Shown here: positions 16,458-24,540 of the stretch, in pieces
How positions within the stretch are numbered: position 1 is the stretch's first letter
Layout of the letters: the number at the start of each line of letters is the position of its first letter
DNA from: a virus
DNA length: 56,599 nucleotides
Virus record (IMG/VR): IMGVR_UViG_3300042545_001134
Span: 1-56,599 of that record
Reading direction: 5' to 3' (one strand)
The notes under the pieces: model-generated
What the model was told of the DNA's origin: nothing
Database searches by the model: none
The model's input: only the letters and a program-made list of their open reading frames with translations
Translations under genes and position numbers: made by a program

Positions 16458-16892
16458 TTATTTGTGTTTTATTAACAATTCACCAATAACCTCAATTAGA
16501 CCAACTAATTTCTGAAATTCAACTTGTTCGATATTCATATCTCCCTTGGTTGATTTATATAATTTGTCAAGAAGTTCTTTATATTCTTTTTTACTAGATT
16601 CAACATCAAACTTACCTTCCGCTGCCTTTTTATAATAAGGTAACTTCACCCTAAAGTGATGGTAGGTCAACAATGAGGGTCCACCCTTTTCTTTTGCGTT
16701 ATCCACAATTTTCTTAGCACCACCCATTCTTTTTTCTGCAAACGTATCGAATGATTTTGGGTGGTTATCATGTCCACATTTGTGACAGACATACAAATCG
16801 TCACCACCTTCGGACTTTTTCCATTTCCAATCACAGTGTTCACAATTAATCATCTCAGATGATTCATTTAATATGTCAAAAAATTTTATCAT
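16458..16892 (-). CDS. Leader plus zinc-ribbon protein
   Basis: 144 residues. The start MIKFFDILNES resembles the T4-like form of the shared leader (hydrophobic helix ending in E). A treble or ribbon zinc motif follows: CEHCDWKW at 18-25 and CHKCGHDN at 36-43, then a helical domain (YKKAAEGKFDVESSKKEYKELLDKL). The ribbon with SEGG between the Cys pairs is, to my knowledge, common in uncultured phage proteins. Its ATG overlaps the stop of the upstream gene by four bases. Confidence 0.6.
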   Translation of the reverse strand: MIKFFDILNESSEMINCEHCDWKWKKSEGGDDLYVCHKCGHDNHPKSFDTFAEKRMGGAKKIVDNAKEKGGPSLLTYHHFRVKLPYYKKAAEGKFDVESSKKEYKELLDKLYKSTKGDMNIEQVEFQKLVGLIEVIGELLIKHK

Positions 16893-17215
16893 TTTTTCTT
16901 TTCGTCAACTTGTTGTTGATTAGTTCCTCTTTTGTGGTCCCTTATTTTGTTTTTAAGCACTTTAAGCATTTTGTTTGCGTCATTTAAATTTGATGAGATT
17001 GAACTTAAACGTCCACTTGAGATTGTTTTTAACCCTTCAGGTATACAATCCTGTACTTTACGTAGTTCTTTAACGGTTTCCGCCAATTGACCCTCAAGTT
17101 CATCTATTTTGAATTGAACCTTATTGTAGTCGTTTCTATTGACTTTGGATGTTTCTTCAGAAATTATTTTTCTGATGGTCTCCATTATATATTCTTCGTT
17201 AATTTTGTGTTGCAT
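16889..17215 (-). CDS. Leader plus coiled-coil protein
   Basis: 108 residues from the inner ATG 17215; the upstream extension (MGEFFFRK...) runs through a terminator. MQHKINEEYIMETIRKIISEE is a version of the shared leader. Residues 30-75 form a heptad-type coiled coil (VQFKIDELEGQLAETVKELRKV), and the tail is basic and Gln-rich. A TATTTATT box lies at 17219-17226. Coupled by four bases to the zinc-ribbon gene downstream. Confidence 0.6.
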   Translation of the reverse strand: MQHKINEEYIMETIRKIISEETSKVNRNDYNKVQFKIDELEGQLAETVKELRKVQDCIPEGLKTISSGRLSSISSNLNDANKMLKVLKNKIRDHKRGTNQQQVDEKKK

Positions 17216-17246
17216 AATAATAAATACTTGGTAAAAGAGTATTTTC

Positions 17247-17279
17247 CTAAAAAAGAACTCCCCCATTTTATTGGGGGAG
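17247..17279 (-). terminator. Terminator of the ribbon-helix-helix gene
   Basis: CTCCCCCA-TTTTA-TTGGGGGAG (17258-17279); on the minus strand it is followed by TTCTTTTTT. Confidence 0.75.
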
Positions 17280-17331
17280 CGTGGTTTTATAATATTAGGG
17301 TAAGTCCCTTTAGGGGGGTTAAATAAGTGAG

Positions 17332-17565
17332 TTACTCAACTCTAAAATCGTTGTTTTCTTTACTACTAATTTCGTTATCTTGTTTCATACCCTCTTTAAT
17401 GTAGGTACGTATTAGTTTAGAAACACTCATATTCTTCTTAGTGGCAACTTTCTCGATTTCTCGAAAATACGCCGGTACTACTCTAAATGACAACATTTGT
17501 ACCAATTGTTTCGATTTTGGTACGTCAGGTGTATGTGTATCTTCGTTAAAATTATTGATTTCCAT
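17332..17565 (-). CDS. Ribbon-helix-helix DNA-binding protein
   Basis: 77 residues. LSFRVVPAYFREIEKVATKK-MSVSKLIRTYIKEGMK (25-61) is a ribbon-helix-helix fold: a beta-strand (SFRVV) and two helices, with SVSKLIR in the turn. Proteins of this kind dimerise and bind palindromic operators. It is the clearest transcription factor in the window and a candidate reader of the inverted repeats described elsewhere. A TATTTATA box is at 17580-17587. Confidence 0.75.
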   Translation of the reverse strand: MEINNFNEDTHTPDVPKSKQLVQMLSFRVVPAYFREIEKVATKKNMSVSKLIRTYIKEGMKQDNEISSKENNDFRVE

Positions 17566-17636
17566 AATTGGGATTTTTATATAAATATTTGGTATTACGC
17601 AAATAATTTCGTATTATTTAAATAAAACAAATAATC

Positions 17637-17990
17637 ATGTCAACAGAAACACAAATCTCAGCAACCAAACAGTGTGAGGAGTTATATCCTGAAACAACTG
17701 CGGAATTTAAAAAAATCCTAAAGGAACAATATGAGTTGTTCTGTAAAAAACAATTAAATTACGGACCAGATAACATTTCAGTGGGAACAAAGTTAGCAAC
17801 CCCCGAAGAAATTAAGTTGTCACAAACAGGATTGTGGTTCCGTATGAATGATAAAATCCAACGATTAAAACAGTTAGTTCTCTTGGGTAGAGAAGACCAA
17901 GTTGGTGAAACAGTTCAAGACACATACTCGGACCTATCCGTTTATGGAATTATCGCACAAATTGTTATTAGAGGTAAATGGGGTAAATAA
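17637..17990 (+). CDS. DUF1599 / nucleotide modification associated domain 1 protein
   Basis: 117 residues. FCKKQLNYGPDNIS, GLWFRMNDKIQRLKQL, then a Glu-rich segment and DTYSDLSVYGIIAQIV match the DUF1599 (Nmad1) domain: an all-helical fold, MazG-like, with E and D residues that would bind metal and nucleotide. Nmad1 proteins have been linked to base or nucleotide modification in phages. It has its own unit with a terminator at 18023-18051. Confidence 0.78.
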   Translation: MSTETQISATKQCEELYPETTAEFKKILKEQYELFCKKQLNYGPDNISVGTKLATPEEIKLSQTGLWFRMNDKIQRLKQLVLLGREDQVGETVQDTYSDLSVYGIIAQIVIRGKWGK

Positions 17991-18022
17991 CAATTAGTTA
18001 TGTGTCAAAAACCAAAAATAAG

Positions 18023-18051
18023 GGGGGTAAAAATGTACCCCCTTTGTTTTT
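18023..18051 (+). terminator. Terminator
   Basis: GGGGGTA-AAAATG-TACCCCC followed by TTTGTTTTT. Confidence 0.75.
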
Positions 18052-18094
18052 AAAGTAAGACCCAAAATATTTATAATAAACGAAAAAAGGGCAT

Positions 18095-18454
18095 ATGAAA
18101 ATCAACACAAATCATCCGACATTTATTTCCTTCTTAGACGGTGTGAATGGGAATATACTATCTAACATCAGTCCTGAAAAGTATTTTTCATTAACCCCAT
18201 CAAGGAAGGTAAGTTTACAATATTTAACTTTAAAACTCGTTATCCAATCAGTTAAGATTAGAGCCAAGTTGACCGATAGTGAATTATCGGAGTTTACCGA
18301 AATTCTAAAAAAGAAGAACGAGGAAAATGAAAATTACGAGTTTGCTGCGGTTTTAAAAGATGTTCTTACAAATTTTGACACCCTAAATGAGATGACTAAA
18401 ACCGGTATAAGACAGAAAAGAACTGTTAAGACCGATAAAACAACAAATGAGTAG
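18095..18454 (+). CDS. Hypothetical helical protein
   Basis: 119 residues. Mostly helical, with a Lys/Thr-rich C-terminal tail (RQKRTVKTDKTTNE). No family recognised. TATTTATA at 18068-18075, 19 bases before the ATG. The 3' end overlaps the following zincin gene by eight bases. Confidence 0.6.
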   Translation: MKINTNHPTFISFLDGVNGNILSNISPEKYFSLTPSRKVSLQYLTLKLVIQSVKIRAKLTDSELSEFTEILKKKNEENENYEFAAVLKDVLTNFDTLNEMTKTGIRQKRTVKTDKTTNE

Positions 18455-18842
18455 GGGAGAAATTGATACTAAACTAAAAATCATATATGCCAAATCCGCA
18501 TTGGAGTGGTGTGAGGTTACTTTAGGTATTAACACCCGTAAAAGACGTAAACTGGAACTAAGGATAAGTGAAAGAAAAAGAAAAAGTGGTAAGTTTTATT
18601 TTTATGGTAATTATTGTTTTTACAGGAATCGAATTGTGATTTACATTTCTAATTGTAAAACATACAAAGACATTGCATCAACGATAATCCACGAATACAC
18701 TCATTATTTACAATCAAGAACAAAATATGAGGAATACGAGAAGTTATATTACTATTCAACCAACCCATATGAAAGACAGGCGAAGAGAAATGAGGTAAAG
18801 TATACTAAAATGTGTTTAAGTGACATTAGGAAAAGTCTCTAA
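18447..18842 (+). CDS. Zincin (SprT-like) metalloprotease-like protein
   Basis: 131 residues. IIHEYTHYLQ (HExxH at about 81-85) and a following ERQAKRNEVKY segment resemble the SprT-like or WLM-type zincins, with the third ligand probably the Glu in YERQA. Preceded by two beta-strands (GKFYFYG, RIVIYIS) as in those folds. Very basic (Arg/Lys-rich). It is probably a cytoplasmic protease; in phages such proteins may cleave host targets, but this is inference. It converges with 18816-19040, overlapping by 27 bases. Confidence 0.65.
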   Translation: MSRGEIDTKLKIIYAKSALEWCEVTLGINTRKRRKLELRISERKRKSGKFYFYGNYCFYRNRIVIYISNCKTYKDIASTIIHEYTHYLQSRTKYEEYEKLYYYSTNPYERQAKRNEVKYTKMCLSDIRKSL

Positions 18843-19040
18843 AACCTCAGCTTCAGGTATTTCCCTTAAAAATAATAATAAAACATCACCTCCTTGGTGA
18901 TTGTTTTGTTTTAGGACCATATCACAATACCAATAGTCTCTAACAGTCGTTATACCTTCCGGTTTTATTTGAGATTCTTTAACTTTTCTATAGACCCAAA
19001 ATAATCGACCTTGGTAATTTAATAATTCTTTTTTTAACAT
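18816..19040 (-). CDS. Hypothetical protein
   Basis: 74 residues: YQGRLFWVYRKVKESQ, DYWYCDMVLKQ, GGDVLLLFLREIPEA. Small beta-rich domain, no family recognised. Its ATG overlaps the stop of the secreted nuclease gene by one base, so it is translated with it; a possible inhibitor or accessory factor, unproven. Confidence 0.55.
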   Translation of the reverse strand: MLKKELLNYQGRLFWVYRKVKESQIKPEGITTVRDYWYCDMVLKQNNHQGGDVLLLFLREIPEAEVLETFPNVT

Positions 19041-19645
19041 TAATGTTTACATGTTGATGACTTGTGTTGTTCCCATTTAGTTGTGGGTTTTTCATTGGCG
19101 AAATAATAACACTCCGTCTTTTTAGATTTGTCCCAAGTAATAAACATATGAAACCCGTCAGGAACTGTTGCACCTGTAGGTAATTTTACACTTTTTATTG
19201 AGTAATCTAAAATTATCTTAACTGTTATTGGTTCAGTATCATCCCATTTTCTAACTTGGTCTTCTAATATTCTCCACTCACCTCTATTAAGGTATTGGTT
19301 TTGTAGTGCGCAATTCAAATAAGAGAACGTCTGTTTAAGATTTTCCATATTATCTGAGAACGCGGCTGCCGGTGCTAAATGTCCTTTATCGTATAAATTT
19401 GTGGCGTAATCCGCAGCATCTGATGTGTGGATTGTCTTTTCAGTATAGAAATCCATAGAACCTCTATTAACGGTTGTTGGTCTATTTGTTGAGTGATAAA
19501 TCAACCATAAAGGTTGTTCTAACTTCTGAGAGTATGATACTTCAAATACTTTATTTTTAACGTGAACAACATCTTTTATCGGTAGGAATGATGACGCTAA
19601 TAGAGTTAGTAGGGTTAGATTAACTATTAAAAGGAATTTTTTCAT
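19040..19645 (-). CDS. Secreted DNA/RNA non-specific endonuclease (NUC family)
   Basis: 201 residues. A signal peptide (MKKFLLIVNLTLLTLLASSF) precedes the domain. DKGHLAPAAAF (86-96) contains the catalytic His of the D-R/K-G-H motif, and NQYLNRGEWRILE (116-128) holds the metal-binding Asn. The family cuts DNA and RNA without sequence preference, using one Mg ion. Export suggests it destroys nucleic acid in the periplasm or medium, for example competing phage DNA or DNA from lysed cells. It overlaps the upstream P-loop gene by 26 bases. Confidence 0.85.
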   Translation of the reverse strand: MKKFLLIVNLTLLTLLASSFLPIKDVVHVKNKVFEVSYSQKLEQPLWLIYHSTNRPTTVNRGSMDFYTEKTIHTSDAADYATNLYDKGHLAPAAAFSDNMENLKQTFSYLNCALQNQYLNRGEWRILEDQVRKWDDTEPITVKIILDYSIKSVKLPTGATVPDGFHMFITWDKSKKTECYYFANEKPTTKWEQHKSSTCKH

Positions 19646-20195
19646 GGGTGTTGTTTTTTATATAGTTAAATATGTCATCTGAGGTATTGGGACCTACAGA
19701 GAATTCAACAAATGGTATGTTATGGGTTATTAGTTTATTCTTAATGTCTTCATCAATCTGTTTTGATTCGTTAAGATTTTGAAATCTACCATTCTCATCA
19801 TACGTTGAATCGTCTCTTTTTAATAGGATGTTTAGATTATTATACTTTTTGAATAGACCTAAAACAAAAAAATCAAACGAATCATCATAAAAAGATGCGG
19901 GATATGATGGTTCCGAATCGTATCGGTCCTTATAGACCATACCTAAAATTATGGGAGAATCAACAATTATGTGTTGAACTTTACCATACAATCTACTGAT
20001 ATTCCTGTGTTGGTTTGCGGTGATATAAAATTGGTCCTTAATTGCGGAATAATTTTCCTCCCACGCAACTATTTTAGGAAACTCAAAGGTTAATTCAACA
20101 TCCATGTGGGTTTTCTTCATTAGGGTAAACAATTGGGCACTTTGGGTTGATTTACCAATACCGGGGCCGCCAAAAAAATTAATTATTAAACTCAT
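19620..20195 (-). CDS. P-loop NTPase / nucleotide kinase-like (AAA_28)
   Basis: 191 residues. Walker A GGPGIGKST (9-17), a central HIIVDSPIILG strand (Walker B-like, about 74-84), and RDDSTYDENGRFQN, a lid-like basic stretch. The layout matches the AAA_28/NadR-type kinases that phages use for nucleosides or cofactors. Substrate not readable. It overlaps the secreted nuclease by 26 bases, an odd pairing unless the unit is about nucleotide scavenging. Confidence 0.7.
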   Translation of the reverse strand: MSLIINFFGGPGIGKSTQSAQLFTLMKKTHMDVELTFEFPKIVAWEENYSAIKDQFYITANQHRNISRLYGKVQHIIVDSPIILGMVYKDRYDSEPSYPASFYDDSFDFFVLGLFKKYNNLNILLKRDDSTYDENGRFQNLNESKQIDEDIKNKLITHNIPFVEFSVGPNTSDDIFNYIKNNTHEKIPFNS

Positions 20196-20287
20196 GTTGA
20201 AAATATAAGAATTTTTAAGATAAAGGTCAAGACCTAATACAATTTGGGGATAACGTTATATTTATTGTAATAAATAAAAAACATAAT

Positions 20288-20614
20288 ATGGATTCACAGT
20301 CATTCTATACTGTTTTAATAACAGCAGTTACAGTTTTAGGTTCCGCAAGTGCTTGGAGATTCTACGAAAAAAGAGCCATGAGAAAAGAGAGGTCAGAAGA
20401 TTATATGAAAGATGAATGTCGAGAAAGGATAGCAAAATTGGAAGTCTTGTTGGAAAGGTCTTCAATAGAAAAGGATGACATGCGTTCAAAAATATTAGAC
20501 CTTACTCGTGAAGTGGCCGAACTTAGGGTAAAAGTGGAATTCTTAGAAGACAAGAACATAGAATTAAAAAAAAGTGTAACACCTAAAACAACAAGAACTA
20601 AAAAAACACAATAA
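20288..20614 (+). CDS. Membrane-anchored coiled-coil protein
   Basis: 108 residues. One N-terminal span (about 7-24), then a long charged coiled coil (34-95) and a Lys/Thr tail. The topology is that of an inner-membrane spanin or a scaffold anchor; neither can be decided. Box TATTTATT at 20259-20266. Its stop overlaps the next ATG (TAATG), so it is coupled to a leader-bearing gene. Confidence 0.6.
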   Translation: MDSQSFYTVLITAVTVLGSASAWRFYEKRAMRKERSEDYMKDECRERIAKLEVLLERSSIEKDDMRSKILDLTREVAELRVKVEFLEDKNIELKKSVTPKTTRTKKTQ

Positions 20615-21000
20615 TGAAAAAATACGTATTAACAGAATCACAATTTAAATCCTTAATGGATAAAGTAATCACCGAAGAAAGTGGTAAGGGTAAGGGATAT
20701 GGTTGTCCTCGTTCGGGTACACTTGGTCAATGTCTACAAAAATCAGGAATTAAAGGTAAACCAATGTTCAAATTAGAAGGTCCAACCCAATTATTCTCTA
20801 TGTTATATCAAGTAATGGCTGGAGATACATGGAACGGAATTATGAATACCGTATTAGGATTGGATGGATTTTATGGTAAGGATGTAAAGAGTTATGAAAG
20901 ATACTCAAATATCAATTTAAGTATGAATCCAGGTCTTGGTGGTAAAAAAGAATCAATTCAACAAGGATACGTTTTACATTTAGAAGGTCCTTACGATTAA
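20614..21000 (+). CDS. Leader-peptide protein, possible LysM-like end
   Basis: 128 residues. MKKYVLTESQFKSLMDKVITEE is a text-book copy of the shared leader, with a VITE|E site. After it, GYGCPRSGTLGQCLQKSG, then YQVMAGDTWNGIMNTVLG and a final IQQGYVLHLEG resemble a LysM repeat (xAGDTxxxI...L...NPxL...IxxGxxLxL), which binds cell-wall glycans. That reading is moderate at best. It is translationally coupled to the coiled-coil membrane protein. Confidence 0.55.
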   Translation: MKKYVLTESQFKSLMDKVITEESGKGKGYGCPRSGTLGQCLQKSGIKGKPMFKLEGPTQLFSMLYQVMAGDTWNGIMNTVLGLDGFYGKDVKSYERYSNINLSMNPGLGGKKESIQQGYVLHLEGPYD

Positions 21001-21563
21001 GAATCTTTTGTCAATTGGTCAAAAACCTCAATAATGTGGGTTAAACCATCATAAGAAAAACATTCAGAGTAACCCGAAAAGTTCTCTAAGAGGGGTCGAT
21101 ATTTTTTGACTCCTCTTTTTTTTGCTAATCGGTCTTTAATCTTCCCCTCCAACTTTTCAGCATCCTTAGTGTCGATTCTTCTCAGTATGGTTTGAAGTAC
21201 ATATCCTTCATATCCGTAGTCTTTACTAAATCTACGCATGATAAACTTCTTAGAAGTTATCCCCACTTTTACAAATGTATTACCCGTACTCTCCTCTTTC
21301 ATCAATATAAGGTATAAAGATTTAGGTAACTCTTTGATTTTCTTTTGTTTATCCTTAGTATGTTTTGATAATTTCTTAAAAACATATGTTTTTGCATCTT
21401 CCAAACTATTGAAGTCTTTCACGTCCCTATAAGGGTTGGGTAAATACTTCTTAAATCGTTGAGAATAAAGGAGTTTACCACTATCTACGGTATATATTTT
21501 TTTGGTCCCTGACTTCTTTTCGTAGAAGGAGTAAAATCCCATTTTAAGTATCGGCTCGGCCAT
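20997..21563 (-). CDS. GIY-YIG-like / T5orf172-type protein
   Basis: 188 residues. LYLILMKEESTGNTFVKVGITSKKFIMRRFSKDYGY (about 84-119) has the two-strand core and the K-V-G-I-T...R pattern of the T5orf172/MUG113 branch of the GIY-YIG superfamily; later E-rich helices (AEKLEGKIKDRL) include the likely catalytic Glu. Could be a nuclease or a DNA-binding protein. It overlaps the end of 20614-21000 by four bases on the opposite strand. Confidence 0.6.
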   Translation of the reverse strand: MAEPILKMGFYSFYEKKSGTKKIYTVDSGKLLYSQRFKKYLPNPYRDVKDFNSLEDAKTYVFKKLSKHTKDKQKKIKELPKSLYLILMKEESTGNTFVKVGITSKKFIMRRFSKDYGYEGYVLQTILRRIDTKDAEKLEGKIKDRLAKKRGVKKYRPLLENFSGYSECFSYDGLTHIIEVFDQLTKDS

Positions 21564-21600
21564 GTTGAATTACTTTCCTAATACATATTCGTAGTTTTAT

Positions 21601-21630
21601 TTTGTATATCCCAATTTTTTTATATCTTTG
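21601..21630 (+). promoter_or_regulatory. Host-type promoter for the zinc-finger gene
   Basis: TTTG (21601-21604) and TATCTTTG (21623-21630), 18 bases apart, a close match to the Bacteroidota consensus. Confidence 0.7.
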
Positions 21631-21652
21631 CGACAGTTAAAACCAAAAATAA

Positions 21653-21985
21653 ATGGAAAACATAAAAAAGTGTACCGGTTGTAGAAATGAACAACCACTG
21701 AGTAATTTTTACAAAAACAAGTTAGTTCACGATGGTCACAGTAACTATTGTGTTGAATGTACTCGTGTTAATTCTAAGAAGTATTTCCAAAGAAAAAAGG
21801 AAAAAGTGGTTAGGGTTGAAAATGACAATTTAATGAAGATGGTTCTTTTATCTAATAACGATTCTAACAACGCAGATAACCTTATGAAGGTCATGATGAT
21901 TGAAAAGATGTGTAAGACCATTTTAGATGAAGTTGAACACTTAAAGAGAGGTTTCGTTAAGACTGAGTCGGAAGTAGTAAGATAA
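21653..21985 (+). CDS. Four-cysteine zinc-finger protein (HNH-associated type)
   Basis: 110 residues. KKCTGCRNEQPLSNFYKNK...SNYCVECTRVNSKKYF (5-45) is the CxxC...CxxC finger found at the start of many phage HNH endonucleases, but here no HNH core follows; the rest is helical (MMIEKMCKTILDEVEHL). Either a truncated homing endonuclease or a small DNA-binding regulator. It is expressed from a good host-type promoter. Confidence 0.65.
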   Translation: MENIKKCTGCRNEQPLSNFYKNKLVHDGHSNYCVECTRVNSKKYFQRKKEKVVRVENDNLMKMVLLSNNDSNNADNLMKVMMIEKMCKTILDEVEHLKRGFVKTESEVVR

Positions 21986-22035
21986 TGTGCACAAACCTAT
22001 GTTTATAGGTATTTATTGTATATATTAATTTTACT

Positions 22036-23559
22036 ATGAAGTTCAACGAAATTATAACAAATGTCATTTATGAAGAGATAAAGAATAAAAAACTCTTCAA
22101 CGCATTAATGGACAAGTGGAAGATGGAAAAACCTAACCTATCTCCAGATGAGGCGGAAACGTTAATCACCTCTTTCCAACGAATCCAAAATGGTTTAAAA
22201 CCAGAAAAACCACAAGTCTTTTCATTCCTAAGCAGGTTCGATGGAGAACAAGGTTTTGAAAGATTCGACCCCAATAATCTAAAGGATATTACAAAGTATA
22301 GTTACCAACAAATATTATTTTTAGTTGGTGAATATGATGATGCTGAGGAAGAAGTTCAAGGTGATGTATTTGTCGGTAAGGACACTAAACCAACCGAAGA
22401 AAGGATTGCAGCATCTAAAGAACTATGGAGTGGAGAAGAAAACCTAATCATAAACGAGGACGGATTAAGAGTATACAGTATACCTGACCAAAAAACCTCC
22501 ATGAAATATGGTTATTATGTTCAAGTAATAAACAAGGCCATACCAAATAGTAACGGTCCTTGGTGTGTAACGTGGAGAGCCGACCAAGGAACAAACATGT
22601 GGGGTAATTATCGAAACAATAGAAGTTTTTATTTCGTTATTGACGAATCAAAAGATACCACAGATAAATACTATTTGGGGGCACTACAAAGAGATGTTAC
22701 AGTTAAATCGGATTTTAGATTAACCTCAACACAAAATAACGGGGATAATCCAATGACTTGGGAGGAAATTGTTCAAATTTACCCTAAACTTGATAACCAC
22801 AAAGATAAGATTGTTGTAAAACCTTACTCTCAAAATGAATTAGAGGAAAAAAGTATAGTGGGTCAGATTACCGAGAGAGTAGGTCATCAATATGAATTTA
22901 AAAGACTTGGTAAAGACCTTAAAAGGGCATACATCAATAACCAAGGTGTACTTAGTAGTCCAGAATCTTGGAGGTCGATGGATGATAAACTAAGAGCGCT
23001 TTATATTTTATCAACAACTGAGTATCAAGTAAAAGATAAGTTTAATAACTTTGATTTTGTTAATGAAATTAGGAAAGTTGGTAGTGAATTTAACCTTTTA
23101 AATAATCGTTTAAAACAAGTAGGTTTAAGTGGTGTTGGTGTTATATATGACCATTTAATGGCCACTGAATTCAGAGTTGCGAGAGTGTCGGCTGACAATG
23201 AAAACATCAGATTATATGAAAGTAAAATCAACGGTAAATCGGGATTATACAACGTAAGAGCAACCGATTGGGTTGAATTGGGGGGACACAGATACGAACC
23301 ATTATACGAACAAATCGATACTGATTTATTCTTTGATGATGAGGGAGAAACGTATGTTGTTGAGACATTCAGTAAATCAATGCAACCATCTAATGATTCC
23401 TTTTATTCTGTTTATTCAGTGGGTGATTCAAATCCCGAATTAAATTCACATTTCCTATCCTCAACGGCGTGGGAAAAATTAAAAAGTAATTTAAAATCTG
23501 AAGACGAAGATGTCTCTAAGAAACCCGGTGAAGAAACCGATATAAAAGAATACAAATAA
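22036..23559 (+). CDS. Large leader-bearing protein with W-C-x-T-W motif
   Basis: 507 residues. MKFNEIITNVIYEEIKNK fits the T4-like leader form. Residues about 176-182 PWCVTWRADQ followed by RSFYFVIDES resemble the EWCTTWGPQ...HLYILIKN block of the 29042-30859 protein, a motif I remember from many phage hypotheticals. The rest is mixed and acidic, with a charged C-terminal tail. No catalytic role known. Box TATTTATT at 22010-22017. Ends at a bidirectional terminator shared with the endolysin. Confidence 0.55.
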   Translation: MKFNEIITNVIYEEIKNKKLFNALMDKWKMEKPNLSPDEAETLITSFQRIQNGLKPEKPQVFSFLSRFDGEQGFERFDPNNLKDITKYSYQQILFLVGEYDDAEEEVQGDVFVGKDTKPTEERIAASKELWSGEENLIINEDGLRVYSIPDQKTSMKYGYYVQVINKAIPNSNGPWCVTWRADQGTNMWGNYRNNRSFYFVIDESKDTTDKYYLGALQRDVTVKSDFRLTSTQNNGDNPMTWEEIVQIYPKLDNHKDKIVVKPYSQNELEEKSIVGQITERVGHQYEFKRLGKDLKRAYINNQGVLSSPESWRSMDDKLRALYILSTTEYQVKDKFNNFDFVNEIRKVGSEFNLLNNRLKQVGLSGVGVIYDHLMATEFRVARVSADNENIRLYESKINGKSGLYNVRATDWVELGGHRYEPLYEQIDTDLFFDDEGETYVVETFSKSMQPSNDSFYSVYSVGDSNPELNSHFLSSTAWEKLKSNLKSEDEDVSKKPGEETDIKEYK

Positions 23560-23560
23560 A

Positions 23561-23588
23561 AAAGGGGGTTTAAAACCCCCTTTTTTTA
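23561..23588 (+). terminator. Bidirectional terminator
   Basis: AAAAAAGGGGGTT-TAAA-ACCCCC then TTTTTTT; the reverse strand also ends in T's, so it serves the gene on the plus strand and the endolysin gene on the minus strand. Confidence 0.85.
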
Positions 23589-24425
23589 TGATAATAATGA
23601 ATAATATTCTTTAAAGTGTTTAATTCTATCGGCTAATCCGATTGTTCCACCATTTACTCTTTTTGTAATTTGAGTTACAACTTGGTCACTTGAACCTGTG
23701 TCTGCAATTTTGTGTAAACCATTCTTACTGAAGAACCATGCGGCAGATAACAACGCATAATTAGATGCGACCTTATCAGGGTTTGAACAAATGTCTTCAT
23801 TAATTGATTTACCAAATGCGGTATAGTTTTCTTTACCTGTCAATTGGATGTATCCACGACCACGAAATTTAAAACCTTCTTTTGTTGCTTCCGCACCGTT
23901 ACCCATTCTACCACCATAGACTCTTGACGCAATTGCTTCAGGTTTTCTTTGGTATTGATTGGCAAGTGCTTCTGTTGGGAAATACTTTTTAAAGATACCC
24001 ATTAGACCTTTTGCTGAGTAATTCAAGTTTTCTTGAGTTGCCTTAAATCCACCACTTTCGTGACCACATTGAGCCAAGAAATGTGCAAGTCTTAATGGTG
24101 TGTTAATTCCAAATTTTGCCGCAGTATCGGGAATCATCGCGATAACCGCTTCGGGAATGTGACCTCTTAATTTCTCTAATTTAAGACCTGTACCATTAGG
24201 TACCGGTGCTGGTTCAGTGATTACACCTACAGGTGTGGTACTTTCCCCGAACATTTTTGCCCAAGTTCCATCCCCAACAAGACCGTCAGGTGTTAAATCA
24301 TGTTCTATTTGCCATTTTTTTACTTCTTTTTCTGTACCGGGACCGAACACACCGTCAGCACCCAATCCCAATTTTGATTGGAGTTTTTTTACATCATCTC
24401 CTCTTGAACCTACTTTTAATAACAT
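23586..24425 (-). CDS. Endolysin: peptidoglycan-binding plus GH19 lysozyme/chitinase
   Basis: 279 residues. Residues 5-58 are a peptidoglycan-binding repeat (GDDVKKLQSKLG, DGVFGPGTEKEVKKWQ). A linker (64-78) leads to a glycoside hydrolase 19 domain: GHESGGF (E123) and QENLNYS (E132) carry the likely catalytic acids, with FKFRGRGYIQLTGKENY and the late NGG motif typical for the family. It cleaves the glycan strands of peptidoglycan. No signal peptide, so a holin is needed. A TATTTATA box at 24454-24461 fits late expression. Confidence 0.93.
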   Translation of the reverse strand: MLLKVGSRGDDVKKLQSKLGLGADGVFGPGTEKEVKKWQIEHDLTPDGLVGDGTWAKMFGESTTPVGVITEPAPVPNGTGLKLEKLRGHIPEAVIAMIPDTAAKFGINTPLRLAHFLAQCGHESGGFKATQENLNYSAKGLMGIFKKYFPTEALANQYQRKPEAIASRVYGGRMGNGAEATKEGFKFRGRGYIQLTGKENYTAFGKSINEDICSNPDKVASNYALLSAAWFFSKNGLHKIADTGSSDQVVTQITKRVNGGTIGLADRIKHFKEYYSLLS

Positions 24426-24483
24426 AGTTTTAGTTTTATCTGTTTTATTTAACTATAAATACTATAAAAATATTTAAACATTT

Positions 24484-24514
24484 TTTGGAATATTCGAAAA
24501 TAGTATTATCTTTG
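24484..24514 (+). promoter_or_regulatory. Host-type promoter of the CAP gene pair
   Basis: TTTG (24484-24487) and TATCTTTG (24507-24514), 19 bases apart. Confidence 0.65.
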
Positions 24515-24540
24515 TTTCATCAATAACTAAAATTTACATT

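Noticed and set aside
17281-17331. Second hairpin-like GTCCCTTTAGGGGGG near the ribbon-helix-helix gene
   Set aside because: Only a weak stem and no T-run; the real terminator is the perfect hairpin at 17258-17279.
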